Of a stretch of 64,000 bases of DNA, positions 12,250-23,748 are shown in pieces; position 1 is the first letter of the stretch, and every line of letters starts with the position of its first letter. The DNA is from Benincasa hispida (lineage: Eukaryota; Streptophyta; Magnoliopsida; Cucurbitales; Cucurbitaceae), in NCBI RefSeq assembly GCF_009727055.1, contig NC_052354.1:41957899-42021898 (forward strand). Reading direction: 5' to 3'. A program made the position numbers and the translations under genes. A model generated the notes under the pieces. That model saw only the letters and a program-made list of their open reading frames with translations, was not told the DNA's origin and made no database searches.

Positions 12250-13520
12250 ACTAAGCGATCATATAAATATTACTAAGCGATCGGAGAGAATACTAAGCGA
12301 TCGGATAGATAATACTAATCGATCGTTTAGATAATACTAAGCGATCATTTAGCTAATACTAAGCGATTGTTTAGCTAATTGTTACGCAATCGTTTAGATA
12401 TCCATTACGTGATCGTGTACTAATTTATAAAGCAATCGTTTGGTTACTACTAAGCGATCGCTTAGGTTTTGTTATTCAATCTTTTAGATAATACTAAGCG
12501 ATCGTTTAGGTTTTGTTAAGCAATCGTTTAGAGAATACTAAGCGATCGTTTATATATTCATTATGTGATTGGTTGGCTAATACTAAGCGATTGTTTGGAT
12601 AATACTAAGTGATCATTTAGCTAATACTAAGCGATCATTTCGCTAACTGTTACACGATCGTTTAGATATCTATTACGCGATCGTGTACTAATTTATAAAG
12701 TGACCGTTTGGCTAATACTAAGCAATCACTTAGGTTTTGTTATTCGATCGTTTAGATAATACTAAGCGATCGTTTAGGTTTTGTTAAGCGATCGTTTAGA
12801 TAATACTAAACGATTGTTTAGCTAACTGTTACGCGATCGTTTAGATATCCATTACTCGATCGTGTACTAATTTATAAAGCGATCGTTTGGCTAATACTAA
12901 GCGATTGCTTAAGTTTTGTTATGCGATCGTTTAGGTTTTGTTAAGTGATCGTTTAGATAATACTAAGCGATCGTTTAGCTAACTGTTATGCGATCGTTTA
13001 GTTTTCGTTTAGATAAATGTTTGCTAAATTTGTATAATACAATTGGTGTTGTACATTTAACCAAGCAAATAAATAACTAAGCGATCGTTTAGATAATTTG
13101 TGCTAAAATTACATATTGTAAAGTATAATTGGTATTGTACATAATATTATTGGTGCTAAAATTACATATTGTACAGTACAATTGATGTGTATATCAAACA
13201 TATTCGGATCGATATTCAATCGTTGGTACATCATACCCACTAATTCACTAACTATTATATCATTTCTAACTTTCAGACCTTTCATATGACCACCAACATA
13301 ATTTCTTCCGGACTCATCCCAATCCCCACCAAATCGTACAAAGATGCGAAGTAGCACCATTGATCTACAATTGGATAAACAAATCATTGATAAGTGAATG
13401 ATCGTATATAAATTAGTAAGCGATCGTGTATAAATTACTAAGCGATGTGTATAATTTACTAAGCAATCGCGTATAAATTACTAAGCGATCGTGTACAAAA
13501 TTACTAAGTGATTGTGTATA
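12250..13520 (+). repeat. Array of about 40 palindrome-centred CTAAGCGATCGTTTAG repeats
   Basis: Roughly 40 exact or one-mismatch copies of a unit built round GCGATCGT, most flanked as CTAAGCGATCGTTTAG and linked by ATAATACTAAG, GTTTTGTTAAG or AACTGTTACG. CGATCG is self-complementary, and several copies extend to near 16-bp palindromes. Longer blocks recur: GATATCCATTACGTGATCG followed by TGTACTAATTTATAAAG appears near 12396, 12664 and 12844, a higher-order repeat of about 180-270 bp. From 13390 the unit changes to GATCGTGTATAAATTACTAAG. The stretch 13100-13390 inside the array is non-repetitive. It is noncoding and lies between the cargo gene and the right inverted repeat. Confidence 0.9.
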
Positions 13521-13536
13521 ATTTACTAAACGATCA

Positions 13537-13792
13537 TGTTCAACAGACACATTCTGTCAGGTTTAATTTTTTTTTGTTTTTAATGTGGCGTACAAGGGAA
13601 AAATAATAAAATATTCCCAAATGACCGGTTTAATTTTTTTTTGTAATGCGACGTACGGAAAAAAAATAAAATATTCCCGAATGTGTCCGGGACACATTCG
13701 GATGGGGACAAAAAACCTATCCCTTTCTCCTAAATAAGTTGGAAACCCCTCCCCTCCTTCCTCAATTAACACAACCCCAATCTAAATAACCC
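13537..13792 (-). repeat. Right terminal inverted repeat of the MULE
   Basis: Reverse complement matches 5088-5276. It contains a duplicated segment of about 65 bases (GGTTTAATTTTTTTTTGT... AAAATATTCCC, starting near 13559 and again near 13628), which explains its greater length, and a small inverted repeat CCGAATGTGTCC/GGACACATTCGG near 13677-13702. Confidence 0.85.
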
Positions 13793-13800
13793 GTCAGTAG
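13793..13800. repeat. Right 8-bp target-site duplication of the MULE
   Basis: GTCAGTAG, identical to 5080-5087. The restored site would continue GGGTTTATT, the flank seen at 13801. Confidence 0.8.
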
Positions 13801-14444
13801 GGGTTTATTGCTAACATCCACAATATTGTTTGCATTCTTTTATATGATATGATATGAACATTGGTGGTATAAGGGATTGGGTGGACAAAACTATGAATAT
13901 ATCGTCATGGAATGAAGAGAATGAAAGAAAAGATAAGATAAATATTGTGATTTTTCATGCATAATACACGTTTGTTGATTAATTTATTGATCAATTGTTC
14001 GGCTTCATATTTATCATTATATTGACACATTAATAATGTGAGCAAATTCAAAATAACTTTAAGAGTCATTTCGATCGAGAAAAATGAGGATGGAAATAAA
14101 GGTGGGGAGGAATAAGGGATTTAGATAATTCTCAAATAGATGACAACTATGGGATTTAAAGTTGGTTAATTGATTATGCTAACAACAAAATCATTTTTTT
14201 CTCATTCATCTTTCTTTTATCTTTGTTCAATCAACGTGTTATTCTAATAAGAATATAATTGTGTCCAAGACAAGAACTTTTACCCGTCAACAACTAAAGT
14301 TGAATGATATAATGAAATCTTTTAAAGTCCAAGAACAATATTCTTTCACAACCAAAACTTGAGAATGTCATCCCATCACATTTTGCTAATCTAGTTGCCC
14401 CATTTTGTTTTACTACCGTACACGTCTTTTAAATTTGGACGTCA
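13801..14444. other. Intergenic, nothing recognised
   Basis: AT-rich single-copy-looking sequence between two transposons; no ORF, RNA gene or repeat recognised. Confidence 0.5.
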
Positions 14445-14452
14445 AATAGAAA

Positions 14453-15065
14453 TTAGGAGTGTTCAAAAAATCTGATGATCCAAAAAAACCAATCAATCTA
14501 ATTCAACTCGTGTGGGTTGGGTTATCAACTCATTTAGGTTGGGTTGGGTTTAAATAAATGAAAATTTTATGGGTTGGGTTGGTTCATGAGTTCACCTAAT
14601 ATAATCCAAACCAACCCAATATAACCCGAACCAACCCGAATTTATTATTAACTTTAAAATATATTCTTTTATTACTTATAATATAATTATATATATATAT
14701 ATATATATATATTGATTTTAATTTTATTTAATTCTAATATTTTTTTAATAGTTTATTCTTCAACAACTCGTTTCTCTACATTTTAGAAAGAAAATTTTCA
14801 CTACATAAATTGAAATTGAGTTGCTAATCTTAATTCAATATATGAAAACAATTAAATTAGATTTTTACATATTTACATTTTACTTCTTTTTATAAAAAAA
14901 TTAAATAAATGACCCGATTAATCCGAACCAACCCAACCTAACCTAAATATTTCATAGTTGGGTTGAGTTCATTTTTTAATAAGAGTTATTTAGGTTGAAA
15001 AAAACTTATAACTAGAACAATTAGATTGGTCTAAAAAATCTTTCAACCTAATCCATGAACACACT
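14453..15065. mobile_element. hAT-like miniature element (M1) with 8-bp target duplication
   Basis: About 613 bp flanked on both sides by AATAGAAA (14445-14452 and 15066-15073). Ends are inversely related (GTGTTCA near the left end, TGAACAC near the right), and the subterminal parts carry GGTTGGGTTGGG-type runs in opposite orientation (14510-14580 against 14590-14640 and 14925-14965). The interior is AT-rich with an (AT)n run at about 14685-14712. No coding sequence. An 8-bp duplication and short inverted ends fit a non-autonomous hAT element. A related copy lies at about 24821-25470. Confidence 0.6.
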
Positions 15066-15073
15066 AATAGAAA

Positions 15074-16800
15074 CCGATGGACAACTTCACTATAATAGTT
15101 GAGAGGGTGCACGGCCATGATTCATATTTGCATAAATAAAAGGAATATTTGATATGTACCCAACTAATGTATGGGTTGGGGGGAAAAATATCTTGTTTAG
15201 AAAATTACAAAATGAAATGTCTACTCAACAAATGGAATTGAAGTTGCTTTAACAATAATTCCAGAACTACCCCTAATAAGCAATATATATTATATGGTTT
15301 TCATATCATCTTCTTCTCTCCATTCATATTTAGACTTTATTCAATTTCTTCTTTATGGTTTGATAAGTTTCCTTTAAGTTCCTATCATTTAATCAAACCT
15401 CACCGATCGTTGTCACTATGTTAGTTTGTATTAGAGTTTAACATCAAGTAAAATATATATAGAAAGAGAAATGTGGATTTTCAAGTAGAAAAAAAAATAA
15501 GGATTTAAAATAATTTAAGACGTTTAACCAAAACAATGACCGAATTTAATTTTGAAGTTATAAGATCTAAATATAAGCTCGAACAAATATAGAAAATGCG
15601 CAAACCATGGGATAAAAGAGTAACATACTTCATTTTACTAATTTAATAAAATTAGAAAAATAAAATGACACTCTACTTTAAATGACTAAAAGCTTTTTTC
15701 TTTCTGAAAACCAAAATTTTATTGAAAAAAAAACATAAGCTCGACTTAAAACTCCTTTTTAATTTTATGGCATGAAGCCAAACATACAATCTACACATGG
15801 CCATTGGCTTGATAAGAATCAACAAGGCATAAAAATAACAGCATAAACTAACCAAAACTAATTACATCAATTAGCTCCTAATAAGAAAACATCTGAATTA
15901 TAGCATTTAATGATACAGTAAGATTATATCACACCAAGCCCAAGTAACCCTTCTCAACCTAGGACGTAGCATCACGACAATAGATTTTAATTAAACTATG
16001 AAATTCATTGTCAAATTCTAAAAGCATTTTCTAAAACGAGTAGTCAGTAAAACTTTTCATTGTAAACCCGTTTAGAAATAAACTTTACTAAATCAAATCA
16101 TATAACAAAAACTCGGCAAAATTTCCTCGGAAAATCGAATAAAAACACATGAAAAAGAAACTTTACAACATTCCCAAATAACATATTAAAAAAAAAAAAA
16201 GACCATCACTACAACCAAAATTGTCTCACGGTACTCTGTTAAAAAATCAGATCAACAATCATGAATCATAAGCAACTGAAACTACCGAAAAAGTATGAAC
16301 TTTCAATTTACATAGTCAACATAAGACTAAATCGATATAAAGTTGTCAAAATCTTGCTAGCCACTTCATTATAAAATCAATGTCAATATTACAATTTCAT
16401 GCAATTATGATGTAATTTATGTACAAAGGGTGGCAGATCTCGACCTTGATAGACTTGTTAGAACTCAGGCGCTACCTTAGCATAAACTAACATATAGGTT
16501 TATCAAGGAACGATATTGAAACTCTTGCATGTTTACTTGCGAGGATACTTGTACCTCCCAATGTATTTCAACACCACCATAAATAGAAAACTATTAGATC
16601 TTCAATACGCTTAGCTTTTCAAAAACATAATCTTTGAACATGCCTTTTCAATACACAATCATTAACCAAGTATAGCTTTCAAGAATATAATCTTTTTTTT
16701 TAAAAATGGGGCATTACTATGAAAACTCATCACTAAACGTGTATTCAAGATCGATCATACTGGTGCATGATAATCTCAATACACATAGTAGAGCAAAAAT
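15074..16800. other. Intergenic, no gene recognised
   Basis: AT-rich sequence with short random frames. The part from about 15900 onwards, with the tandem repeat that follows, looks like decayed transposon DNA, but no termini or protein domains were found. Confidence 0.4.
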
Positions 16801-16809
16801 GTCATACTA

Positions 16810-17065
16810 TAATGTCTCAAGTTCAGGATTTTGAATCTGAAATTGGCATTTAATGGCCCTGATATTCCCCCTGCGGCTTAGGCATGCTTGTCTCAAGTCT
16901 AAGATTTGGAATCCAAATTTGACATTTAATGGTCCCGATATTCCCCTGCGACTTAGGCGCTCTATTATAACAATGCCTAGGTCCAGGATTTGGACTAGGA
17001 TTTGGACCAGGATTTGGAATCCGAATTTGGCAGTTAATAGCCCTGACATTCCCCTGCATCCCCTG
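16810..17065 (+). repeat. Three imperfect tandem units of 80-105 bp
   Basis: Each unit has the order AGGATTTGGAATCC-like, TTGGCATTTAATGGCCCTGA and TATTCCCCTGCG followed by CTTAGGC. Units start near 16815, 16890 and 16975; the third has an extra internal triplication of AGGATTTGGA(C/A). Arrays of this style occur inside plant gypsy LTRs (compare 59864-60292), so it may be a relic of one; that is inference. Confidence 0.65.
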
Positions 17066-17069
17066 TGGG

Positions 17070-17980
17070 CCGACACACTAGTACATACCGTAGAAACATA
17101 TTCTCATAGCATACAAGTGATCGTGCAAGGTACATCGATTTAGTGGGTTGAAACCACTTTTAACTTAACATATATATATATATCTCATCAATTCTAAAAA
17201 TTTGCATTTCTCATGATACTTAAAGCATCGTAAATTAAACTTTCACATTATTCTCAAATCGTATTGGAAATCATACTCTCTTGAAATCTTACTTCACAGT
17301 TTAAATAATCTTTAGTAAACATAAGACCGTTCTAAATATTCAAATAATCATGAAACTTAGATCGACATTTCTAAAAGTAACACATACTTGATTTCTCGTC
17401 AAATAACTTAGAACTTTTGCTAAATGACCAAATTTCCATAAATTCCAATGAAATAAATGAGTCGTTATGGTTAAAATTCCCCATAAAATAGTTCCCTTGA
17501 AATGCAATTATGCTAAACTCATAAATCATAAACAAAAGTATCTTTCAATAGTATACAATTGTGGAATGAACACAAGTTTCTTTATATTTAAAATACACAA
17601 ATCAATAGTAGGAACCTCAAGCATGAGTGCTGTCAAAAACTCAAAATCATAAATTGCTATATTAGTAAAAGTATTTACAAAAGAACCACTCACAACAATA
17701 TTGGCGTGTGAATTTCAAGTCGCAGTCATCCCGGTCTCCACTCAACTTGGAGTGACTGAACCAAAATGAGCAAATACCTATTTATCAATTAGAACATGGT
17801 GTCCATTAAATCCAAGATTTCAAACTAAAACCCAACATATATAAAGATATTCTCTCTCCTCCTTAATGAAATTGTACTACTTCAAAATTCAAATCATTCA
17901 TTATTCATCTTCTTCCCTTTTTTTTTTCCATCCACAACCTATTGTTATCTCATTCTTTTCCCTCTTTTCTTTTCTTCCTT
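17070..17980. other. Intergenic, nothing recognised
   Basis: AT-rich, with a short (TA)n run near 17170. No gene, RNA or element end recognised before the LTR element that begins at 17986. Confidence 0.45.
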
Positions 17981-17985
17981 TATTC

Positions 17986-18294
17986 GGTTAGGATACCACC
18001 TAATAAGAAAATTCTCAAGAACACAAAAAGAAATAAAAATTGTAAAAGATAGATTTATATTGCAATATCAATAATGAAACTACAATATATCATAACTTTT
18101 CAAGAGGACTACTCTCTCCTTCAATTCCTCAAAGGAAATTCCACTAAATTCTTCATCCCTTCCTACCACTCCTACTCCTATTTATAGTAATTTTCACTAA
18201 CTAACTTCCCATCTAATTACCCTTATAGCCCTTACTAATACCAATACTAATATTCTCCTAATAGTCCTACTATTTCTATACTAGGGGTCTTACA
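17986..18294 (-). repeat. 3' LTR of the non-autonomous element
   Basis: Read on the minus strand it starts TGTAAGACCCCTAG and ends GGTGGTATCCTAAC. It aligns with 21880-22158 over nearly its whole length and has about 30 extra bases near its start. Confidence 0.8.
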
Positions 18295-19515
18295 ATACTC
18301 CGCCCTTCGAAGACACCTTGTCCTCAGGGTGTGCTTATAAAACACAATCACAAAATTGGGCAACCTTTTTTTTTTGTCCCTCTCTTGCTCTCTTTTCTTT
18401 TGTTTTTTATTTTTTAAATTATGAGAATACAAAACTCAAACCAGCATAGCCTTCTCTTCAGCCTTGAAAATAAATTGGGCTTCTATCTCTTCGCTTGGAC
18501 TAGCCCAATAAACATCCCATGACTCCACATTCTTCTTTCTTCGTTTCTACTGCTGTTATTCTCTTTTAATGGGCTAGGCCCATTATCAATTTGTTGTCCA
18601 AAACAGCACAACAACCTTCTCTTAAGTAACCCCCACTGCCCATGTAACAGATATTGAATATAACAACCCCTTTTAACTTGGGTTGCCCTACACCAACTCT
18701 TCAAACGTTGGGCCCATAAATCATTATCTTCCTTATAAATAATAGTGGGCTTCCAGCAAAACCAACCCATTATCAAGCCCAAATTAATATTACCACTTTG
18801 CAGTCCATGGTCCCGCCACCAGACAGATTTTTCTTCCCTCCCATTTTCGCAAGTTACAACTCTTCTCAATTTGGATCAAAACAGAATAATGAGCCTCCAT
18901 AGCTTTCTTGAACATTAGCTCAGCCGATGATGTAAATTCCACTTAATTAGGATTAGTTGCTTTTGCCCTTGATTCCCTCCATCCTGGCCCCACCATTTCC
19001 CATTTTACGTGCATATGAACATGTTTTTCCTCCTTTCCACGAAAATTTCCTCTTCCCCAAGTCATCTTCTTTGTCCATCGCCGCTCGCCCTCATCTTCAA
19101 GTTTCAGCACGTACAAACTCCCTTCAACTTCGCTCACCAGTGTTTCCGCCGCTTGTCGTTTCTCCCATCAGTATCTTTGCCATTCCAACCACTGGGCCAT
19201 CGGTGCCTTCTCTTTCCATCACTGCCAACCGTCCTCTGCATCCTTAATCAATGACAATTTCTTCGTTCGCGCATTGTTGATCGCTGACACATTTCTTCTC
19301 CGTCGATTTTTTTGCCGCCTTTCTTTTTCGCTTTTCTAACCATGTGTTTGCCTGTAAGTGCTCCTTCCTCCATTTCTTCTTCTTCCGACTACCATATCGC
19401 CTTCTCATTACTAAGGTTTGTCCCCTTCTCTCTACCTCCTTTAATCGGTGTTTCCAGTTCCATCGAATCCTTGTCTCCAACTATCTCACCCTTTGCTGCC
19501 GGTTATGGACGTCAA
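18295..19515 (-). other. 3' interior of the non-autonomous LTR element
   Basis: No conserved retroelement domain. The minus strand holds basic, Lys/Arg/Glu-rich frames without recognisable motifs; the plus strand frames are pyrimidine-rich low complexity. The segment continues at 21358 beyond the solo LTR insertion. Confidence 0.45.
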
Positions 19516-21352
19516 TGTTGAGTTTTATGTCCTAAAAACTCGCAGTTTGTAAAATGATAAACATTTTCTATAATAATAAATTTGTTATTGATTTCATAAA
19601 TTGTATGAAAATCTAAATTCAATAAACTAAGACCCATAACTATTATATGAATACTTAAACTTTATGTGGAGACATAAGAGTGGATCAGGTTCGAGTAAAT
19701 AGTCAAAATGATCTATAATACATGAATAAGGTTGGGTACCTTATTCTGGTAACACCATTGGATGCGACCTACTCTGTAGTTGTTAAAAAGAGTTGTAAAG
19801 TGCTACATACGATGTGATCCTAATTCGTGAATGTTATGACATAAGGGCGTCCTATGCAATAAGTTTGCATAAGTTCAGGACCAAGAAATAAGTCACTCTT
19901 AATTTATAACGTTGTTTACTGTATAAGACTGACTATTTCACCTAGATGATCTAGGTAACTCGATTTAATCCTGAGTAACTATGAACTCCTGTTTATTCGG
20001 GATTGCCTTTAGAGATTTGCATAATTGAGAGTTGACTCAACAGAGTCGGCTCAATAAGACTCCCATTTCAAGGGTAAAATCGGATAGATAGCTAGGGACA
20101 TAGAGTGCAAGACGAATTCACGCCTACTCGGTTTAGGGATAGGAGAAAGGTTGTTCCCTCAAGTACTGAATCCAGGTCTTGAACAAGGGGCCCCACCCTC
20201 TCACTGGCTGGGAGAGTTTGGTTTAGTGATTAGATCACAAACTAGTTGTTCATTAGAGGATCAGTAGGGATGTGAGGAATAAGACATAATCTTGGGGGTA
20301 AAACAGATATTTGACCTAGCCGTTATTACGAACAACCTGTGAAGGATCGACTTGCTGATTATGGTTAAATTATGTGATCATAACATATCTACGGGGAGTG
20401 CATCTATGGGCTTTAGTGGAGTGACCCATTAGTTAACGAATGAAGATTAATATGGTCTAATGAGTTTCGCCAATTAATCTTGGATCGTTGAAGCCCATGA
20501 TCTGTAGGTCTGCGAGGTCCCCCTACTAGCTCGTAACGGACTAGCTTTAGAATAGCGTGATAAGTTAATTTGAATCGTTCAAATTAGAATTAAGGGAATT
20601 AGTAATTATATGAGATATAATTACATGTTTAATTTGAGAATTAAACGGAATATGAGAATTTATATATTTAAATATATAAATATGGATATGTGTTAAAATT
20701 AATTTAATATTTGATATTAAATTAATTAAGTTTTATTTAATAATTAATTTATGAAATTAATTAAAATTTTCATTTTTAAAATCAAAATAGATTTTATAAA
20801 ATCAAAATTGAATTTTGTGATAAAATTGGAAAAAGTAAAGAAAACAAAACACTTAAAATGAAAAATGAAGATTTACCATTATCCATCTTTGAAGTAGCTC
20901 ACACATAATGCATCATCTTGGCTTTGTCTTCTCCGAGCATGACTGCAACTTACTCCTTTGTATGTTGATCTGCAATATAGTCAAGAGATTGGAGTGAAAA
21001 ACAAGGATACAACCTATAGAGAATTTTAAAGAAAATTCAGGTTGAAGAAAGGGTTCTTCAACAAGATTGCTGTAGTGAGCTTTTCTCCTTCATCCCTTGA
21101 TTCAAACTCGTTTTGTGTCCTACAACTCAATCTAGAGCACCAAGAGAATAGTGGGGAAGATCTTGAGGTGGTCTGCAACAAGATTCGGAGAAGATAGCAG
21201 CTGAAGAAGGAGCTTTGAAAAAGTTCTATAAGAGGTATATCTTGAAACTCACTTGTTTTTCTGCAAGAGCATGTTTTATATTTTGCCAAAATTAGTGAAT
21301 TTGAGAGTTTAGAAGATCCTTGTGCTTCCGCTGTTGCTGATACAATCTTACA
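19516..21352 (+). mobile_element. Solo LTR, Copia-related, with 5-bp target duplication
   Basis: 1837 bp starting TGTTGAGTTTTATG and ending ATCTTACA, flanked exactly by GTCAA at 19511-19515 and 21353-21357. It has no primer site, gag or pol, so it is a product of LTR-LTR recombination. Its 5' part matches the Copia LTRs at 40007, 50641 and 28165 in layout (TATGTGGAGACATA..., then CCTTATTCTGGTAAC..., then GGATGCGACC), so it belongs to the same wide LTR group. Confidence 0.85.
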
Positions 21353-21357
21353 GTCAA

Positions 21358-21864
21358 CAATCAGGTTCCACTTCTTTTCTCCATCTTCTTCATGACTATT
21401 TTCCTTCGATTCCTCCATCTTCGAGTCATTACTCTCTCTCTTTTTCTCCTCTGTCATGGAGCCCTCCATCGCCTTCTTTCTTTTCTTTTCTTTCCATCAA
21501 TTGCATCTCCTCTTCTATCTCCGTTGCCCATTTTCCCTCAACGCAGCTTGCTGGAACAAACAACATTCCTTCTTCTTCAATTCCTTTCAATATTAGTGAA
21601 GATTCTTCCACGTATGCGCTTTCAATAGGAATCTCACTAGAAGATTTAGATTTGACTCCCACTGCAATCGTTTCTTGTTTCTCTTATATTTTCTTTGCTG
21701 ATTCTTCTTTTTTTGTTTTGATTTTTGCTATTCTCTCCTCTCTTTCCCTCTCTTCCCAAAGATTCAATGAGCCTTTGTTGCAATGCTCACATTTCTCTAT
21801 ACCTCTAACAATGCTTTATTCAACCGATCACAATTTATTTCTAATTGATATTCCAAGATAAATA
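21358..21864 (-). other. 5' interior of the non-autonomous LTR element
   Basis: Lies between the primer site and the solo LTR. The minus strand has an open, Glu/Lys/Ser-rich frame after the primer site (for example the stretch MGVKSKSSSEIPIESAY at about 21662 and downward). It may be a degenerate gag-like leader, but no zinc knuckle or other motif is present. Confidence 0.35.
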
Positions 21865-21876
21865 GCTCTGATACCA
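21865..21876 (-). promoter_or_regulatory. Primer-binding site (initiator tRNA-Met)
   Basis: TGGTATCAGAGC on the minus strand, two bases inside the 5' LTR, complementary to the 3' end of plant initiator tRNA-Met. It fixes the orientation of the element. Confidence 0.85.
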
Positions 21877-21879
21877 ATT

Positions 21880-22158
21880 TGTTAGGATACCACCTAACAA
21901 GAAAATACTCAAGAACACAAAAAGAAATAAGAACGGTAAAAGATAGATTTATATTACAATATCAATAATAAAACTACAATATACCATAGCCTTTCGAGAG
22001 GGCTACTCTCTCCTTCAATTCTCCAAAGAAAATCCCACCAAATTCTTCCTACCACTCCTACTCCTATTTATAGCAATATTCACTAACTAACTTCTCATCT
22101 AATTACTCTTATAGTCCTTACTAATACCAATACTAATATTCTCCTAATGGTACTTACA
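21880..22158 (-). repeat. 5' LTR of the non-autonomous element
   Basis: Minus strand starts TGTAAGTACCATTAGGAG and ends GGTGGTATCCTAACA; pairs with 17986-18294. Confidence 0.8.
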
Positions 22159-22163
22159 CATTC

Positions 22164-23085
22164 CTTTGTTTATCTCTCTTCAAAGCTTACTTTCCTTCTA
22201 GATTTTCCACCCACAACTTCATAAGCCCCACAATTAAGAACCCACAAATCAACGCACATAAGAAACATCCATGGAGACATTAAGAAAGTGAGACCCATAT
22301 GATAAAGTCACCTATTTCCATGTTTTCTTTCAATAAAATGATCTTACCGAATTGAAATCGTTTCCTATAGCTTCTCCAAACCACTTCCGAAGTTGGTCAC
22401 AACATTTTCAACTCCCAACGCACTTCCAAAACACGCAACTATATACAAAAGGATTTTCCAAGATTAGAGCCAACCTAAAATACTTTAATCTAAAATTAGA
22501 GTCTAAACAAACTTTACTACATAATACTTGCTGAAAATTGTTTGGGTCTTTGAGGATTTGTGTCCGAAAGTGTTCAAATTTGCAGATCTGACATCTAGCA
22601 ACTGTGTGTAGTCTAATTTGGAGCCAAAAAAGCTATTGGAGTTCAAATCTGACTTGAAACGGAATGGGTAATGCGGATTGGAGGTCGTTTGGGCATGGGT
22701 CATTGTCGAACATGTAAATCTTCCAAGAAACACATTAGGGGTGACTCTATGGACCATTGTCGTGCAAACGTGTCGCTGTCGGCTTTAAGAGACTTTTGAG
22801 TTTCGAGTCTTTTGCCATAAGTACTTGCATTGCCTATACCATCGAAAAATAAGAAGTCAAGTGTGCTAAGTGATTCGTATGTCGATCTGGTCGCCGGAGA
22901 TCTGTTGCTCGTTGAAGGAAGATGGTGATGGTCTTGGCTCAAACTCATGAGACGAGGGAGAGAGATGCTTCCACATGGCTTCACGTGGAAGCCTAACTTC
23001 CCAACTCTTCTCCTTTTTTCCCCTTCCCTCTCTTCTCCTTTTTTCCCACTTCCCTCTCTTCATGTGGTTCTTTGAAGTCACACGT
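22164..23085. other. Intergenic, no gene recognised
   Basis: Contains open frames on the minus strand (22503-23150) with no recognisable domain and low-complexity patches. It could hold distal 3' sequence of the small gene at 23749-25812. Confidence 0.4.
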
Positions 23086-23474
23086 CTAAGAAACATGGAT
23101 ACAGATACGAGACACAAATACGACATGAGACGGACACGAAGACACACCATATTTTATAAATCTAGGACACAACACGGCAAGAACACGTTTATTAAAATAT
23201 ACATGTTTTAAAATATATATCATTCTTACCGTAAAAGAAAATTCAATGTAAATGGGCTGATGCATTTATATGCTTAAAAACTTAGTTTGATGTATTTCAC
23301 ACTTTAAAAGTTACTATTATTGGCATATAAGTGTCTTTTTAGTCTACGTAACAAGTGTTCTATGCATGTCTAATACATTTTGTTGCATTAACAAGTGCTT
23401 GACATGTGTCAGAGTGTCCAAGTGTATAATACGTGTCAGATATGTTATCAAACTAAAGTGTTTGTGCTTCTTAG
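23086..23474. mobile_element. Miniature inverted-repeat element copy 1 (CTAAGAAAC ends)
   Basis: 389 bp. The left end is CTAAGAAACATGG and the right end, reverse complemented, is CTAAGAAGCACAAAC, giving about 8-10 bp of terminal inverted repeat. The flanks TCACACGT and CCACACAT agree at 6 of 8 positions. A second copy in the same orientation is at 23945-24301; shared blocks include ATGCATTTATATGCT, AGTTTGATGTATTTC and GAGTGTCCAAGTGT. No coding sequence; hAT-like by its possible 8-bp duplication. Confidence 0.6.
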
Positions 23475-23748
23475 CCACACATTTTTGTTTTTCTCCTTGT
23501 TCAAGCTCCTTTCTTTTTCTTTTTACTTTTTTTTCTTTTTGTTTTCGATAAAACACTTTCCAATGACAACAAAAGTAATTCTCTTGACACGTATAATTCC
23601 AATTCTTTAATTTTTCTTTTATTTCTATTTCATTTTAAACTCCTCATCCAACAAAATGTTACACAATTACATAACCAATATGTAAAAATGACCAAAAGCT
23701 AGAAGATTTAGAAGTGGGTCTTACAGATTATTACTCTATGAATGTCAA

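Larger units (their letters stand above)
5088..13792 (+). mobile_element. Complete Mutator-like element (MULE), 8.7 kb
   Basis: The two ends are long imperfect inverted repeats (5088-5276 and 13537-13792) that start with GGGTTATTTAGATTGGGGTT and are bounded by the duplicated octamer GTCAGTAG. Target duplications of 8-9 bp and long inverted repeats are typical of MULEs. The interior carries, in order, an AT-rich leader, a decayed MuDR/MURA-type transposase (7242-9673), a decayed plant-mobile-domain gene (9962-11989), both on the plus strand, and a 1.3-kb array of palindrome-centred repeats (12250-13520). Both genes contain many in-frame stops, so this copy is not autonomous. The ends, target duplication and gene order are seen directly; the classification follows from known MULE features. 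Confidence 0.87.
17986..22158 (-). mobile_element. Non-autonomous LTR retrotransposon (LARD-like), split by a solo LTR
   Basis: Two direct repeats of about 280-310 bp (17986-18294 and 21880-22158) bound a 3.6-kb interior with no recognisable gag or pol. Read on the minus strand, the 5' LTR (21880-22158) is followed after two bases by TGGTATCAGAGC, the initiator tRNA-Met primer site, and the 3' LTR begins TGTAAGACCCC after a purine-rich GAAGGGCGGAGTAT tract. The short sequence before that tract (CTGAGGACAAGGTGTC) resembles the end of Ty3/gypsy pol genes. Flanking pentamers TATTC (17981-17985) and CATTC (22159-22163) agree at 4 of 5 positions, fitting an aged target duplication. A 1.84-kb solo LTR at 19516-21352 has inserted in the interior. 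Confidence 0.8.

Noticed and set aside
12250..13520. CRISPR-like direct repeats
   Set aside because: Units are degenerate, spacers are short and themselves repetitive, and the sequence lies within a plant transposon.
18957..19535. Ser/Pro-rich plus-strand frames
   Set aside because: Antisense of the interior of a minus-strand LTR element; low complexity and cut by a transposon insertion.
19516..21352. Interpreting this as a complete element
   Set aside because: No primer site, polypurine tract or coding region; perfect GTCAA flanks of one LTR show it is solo.
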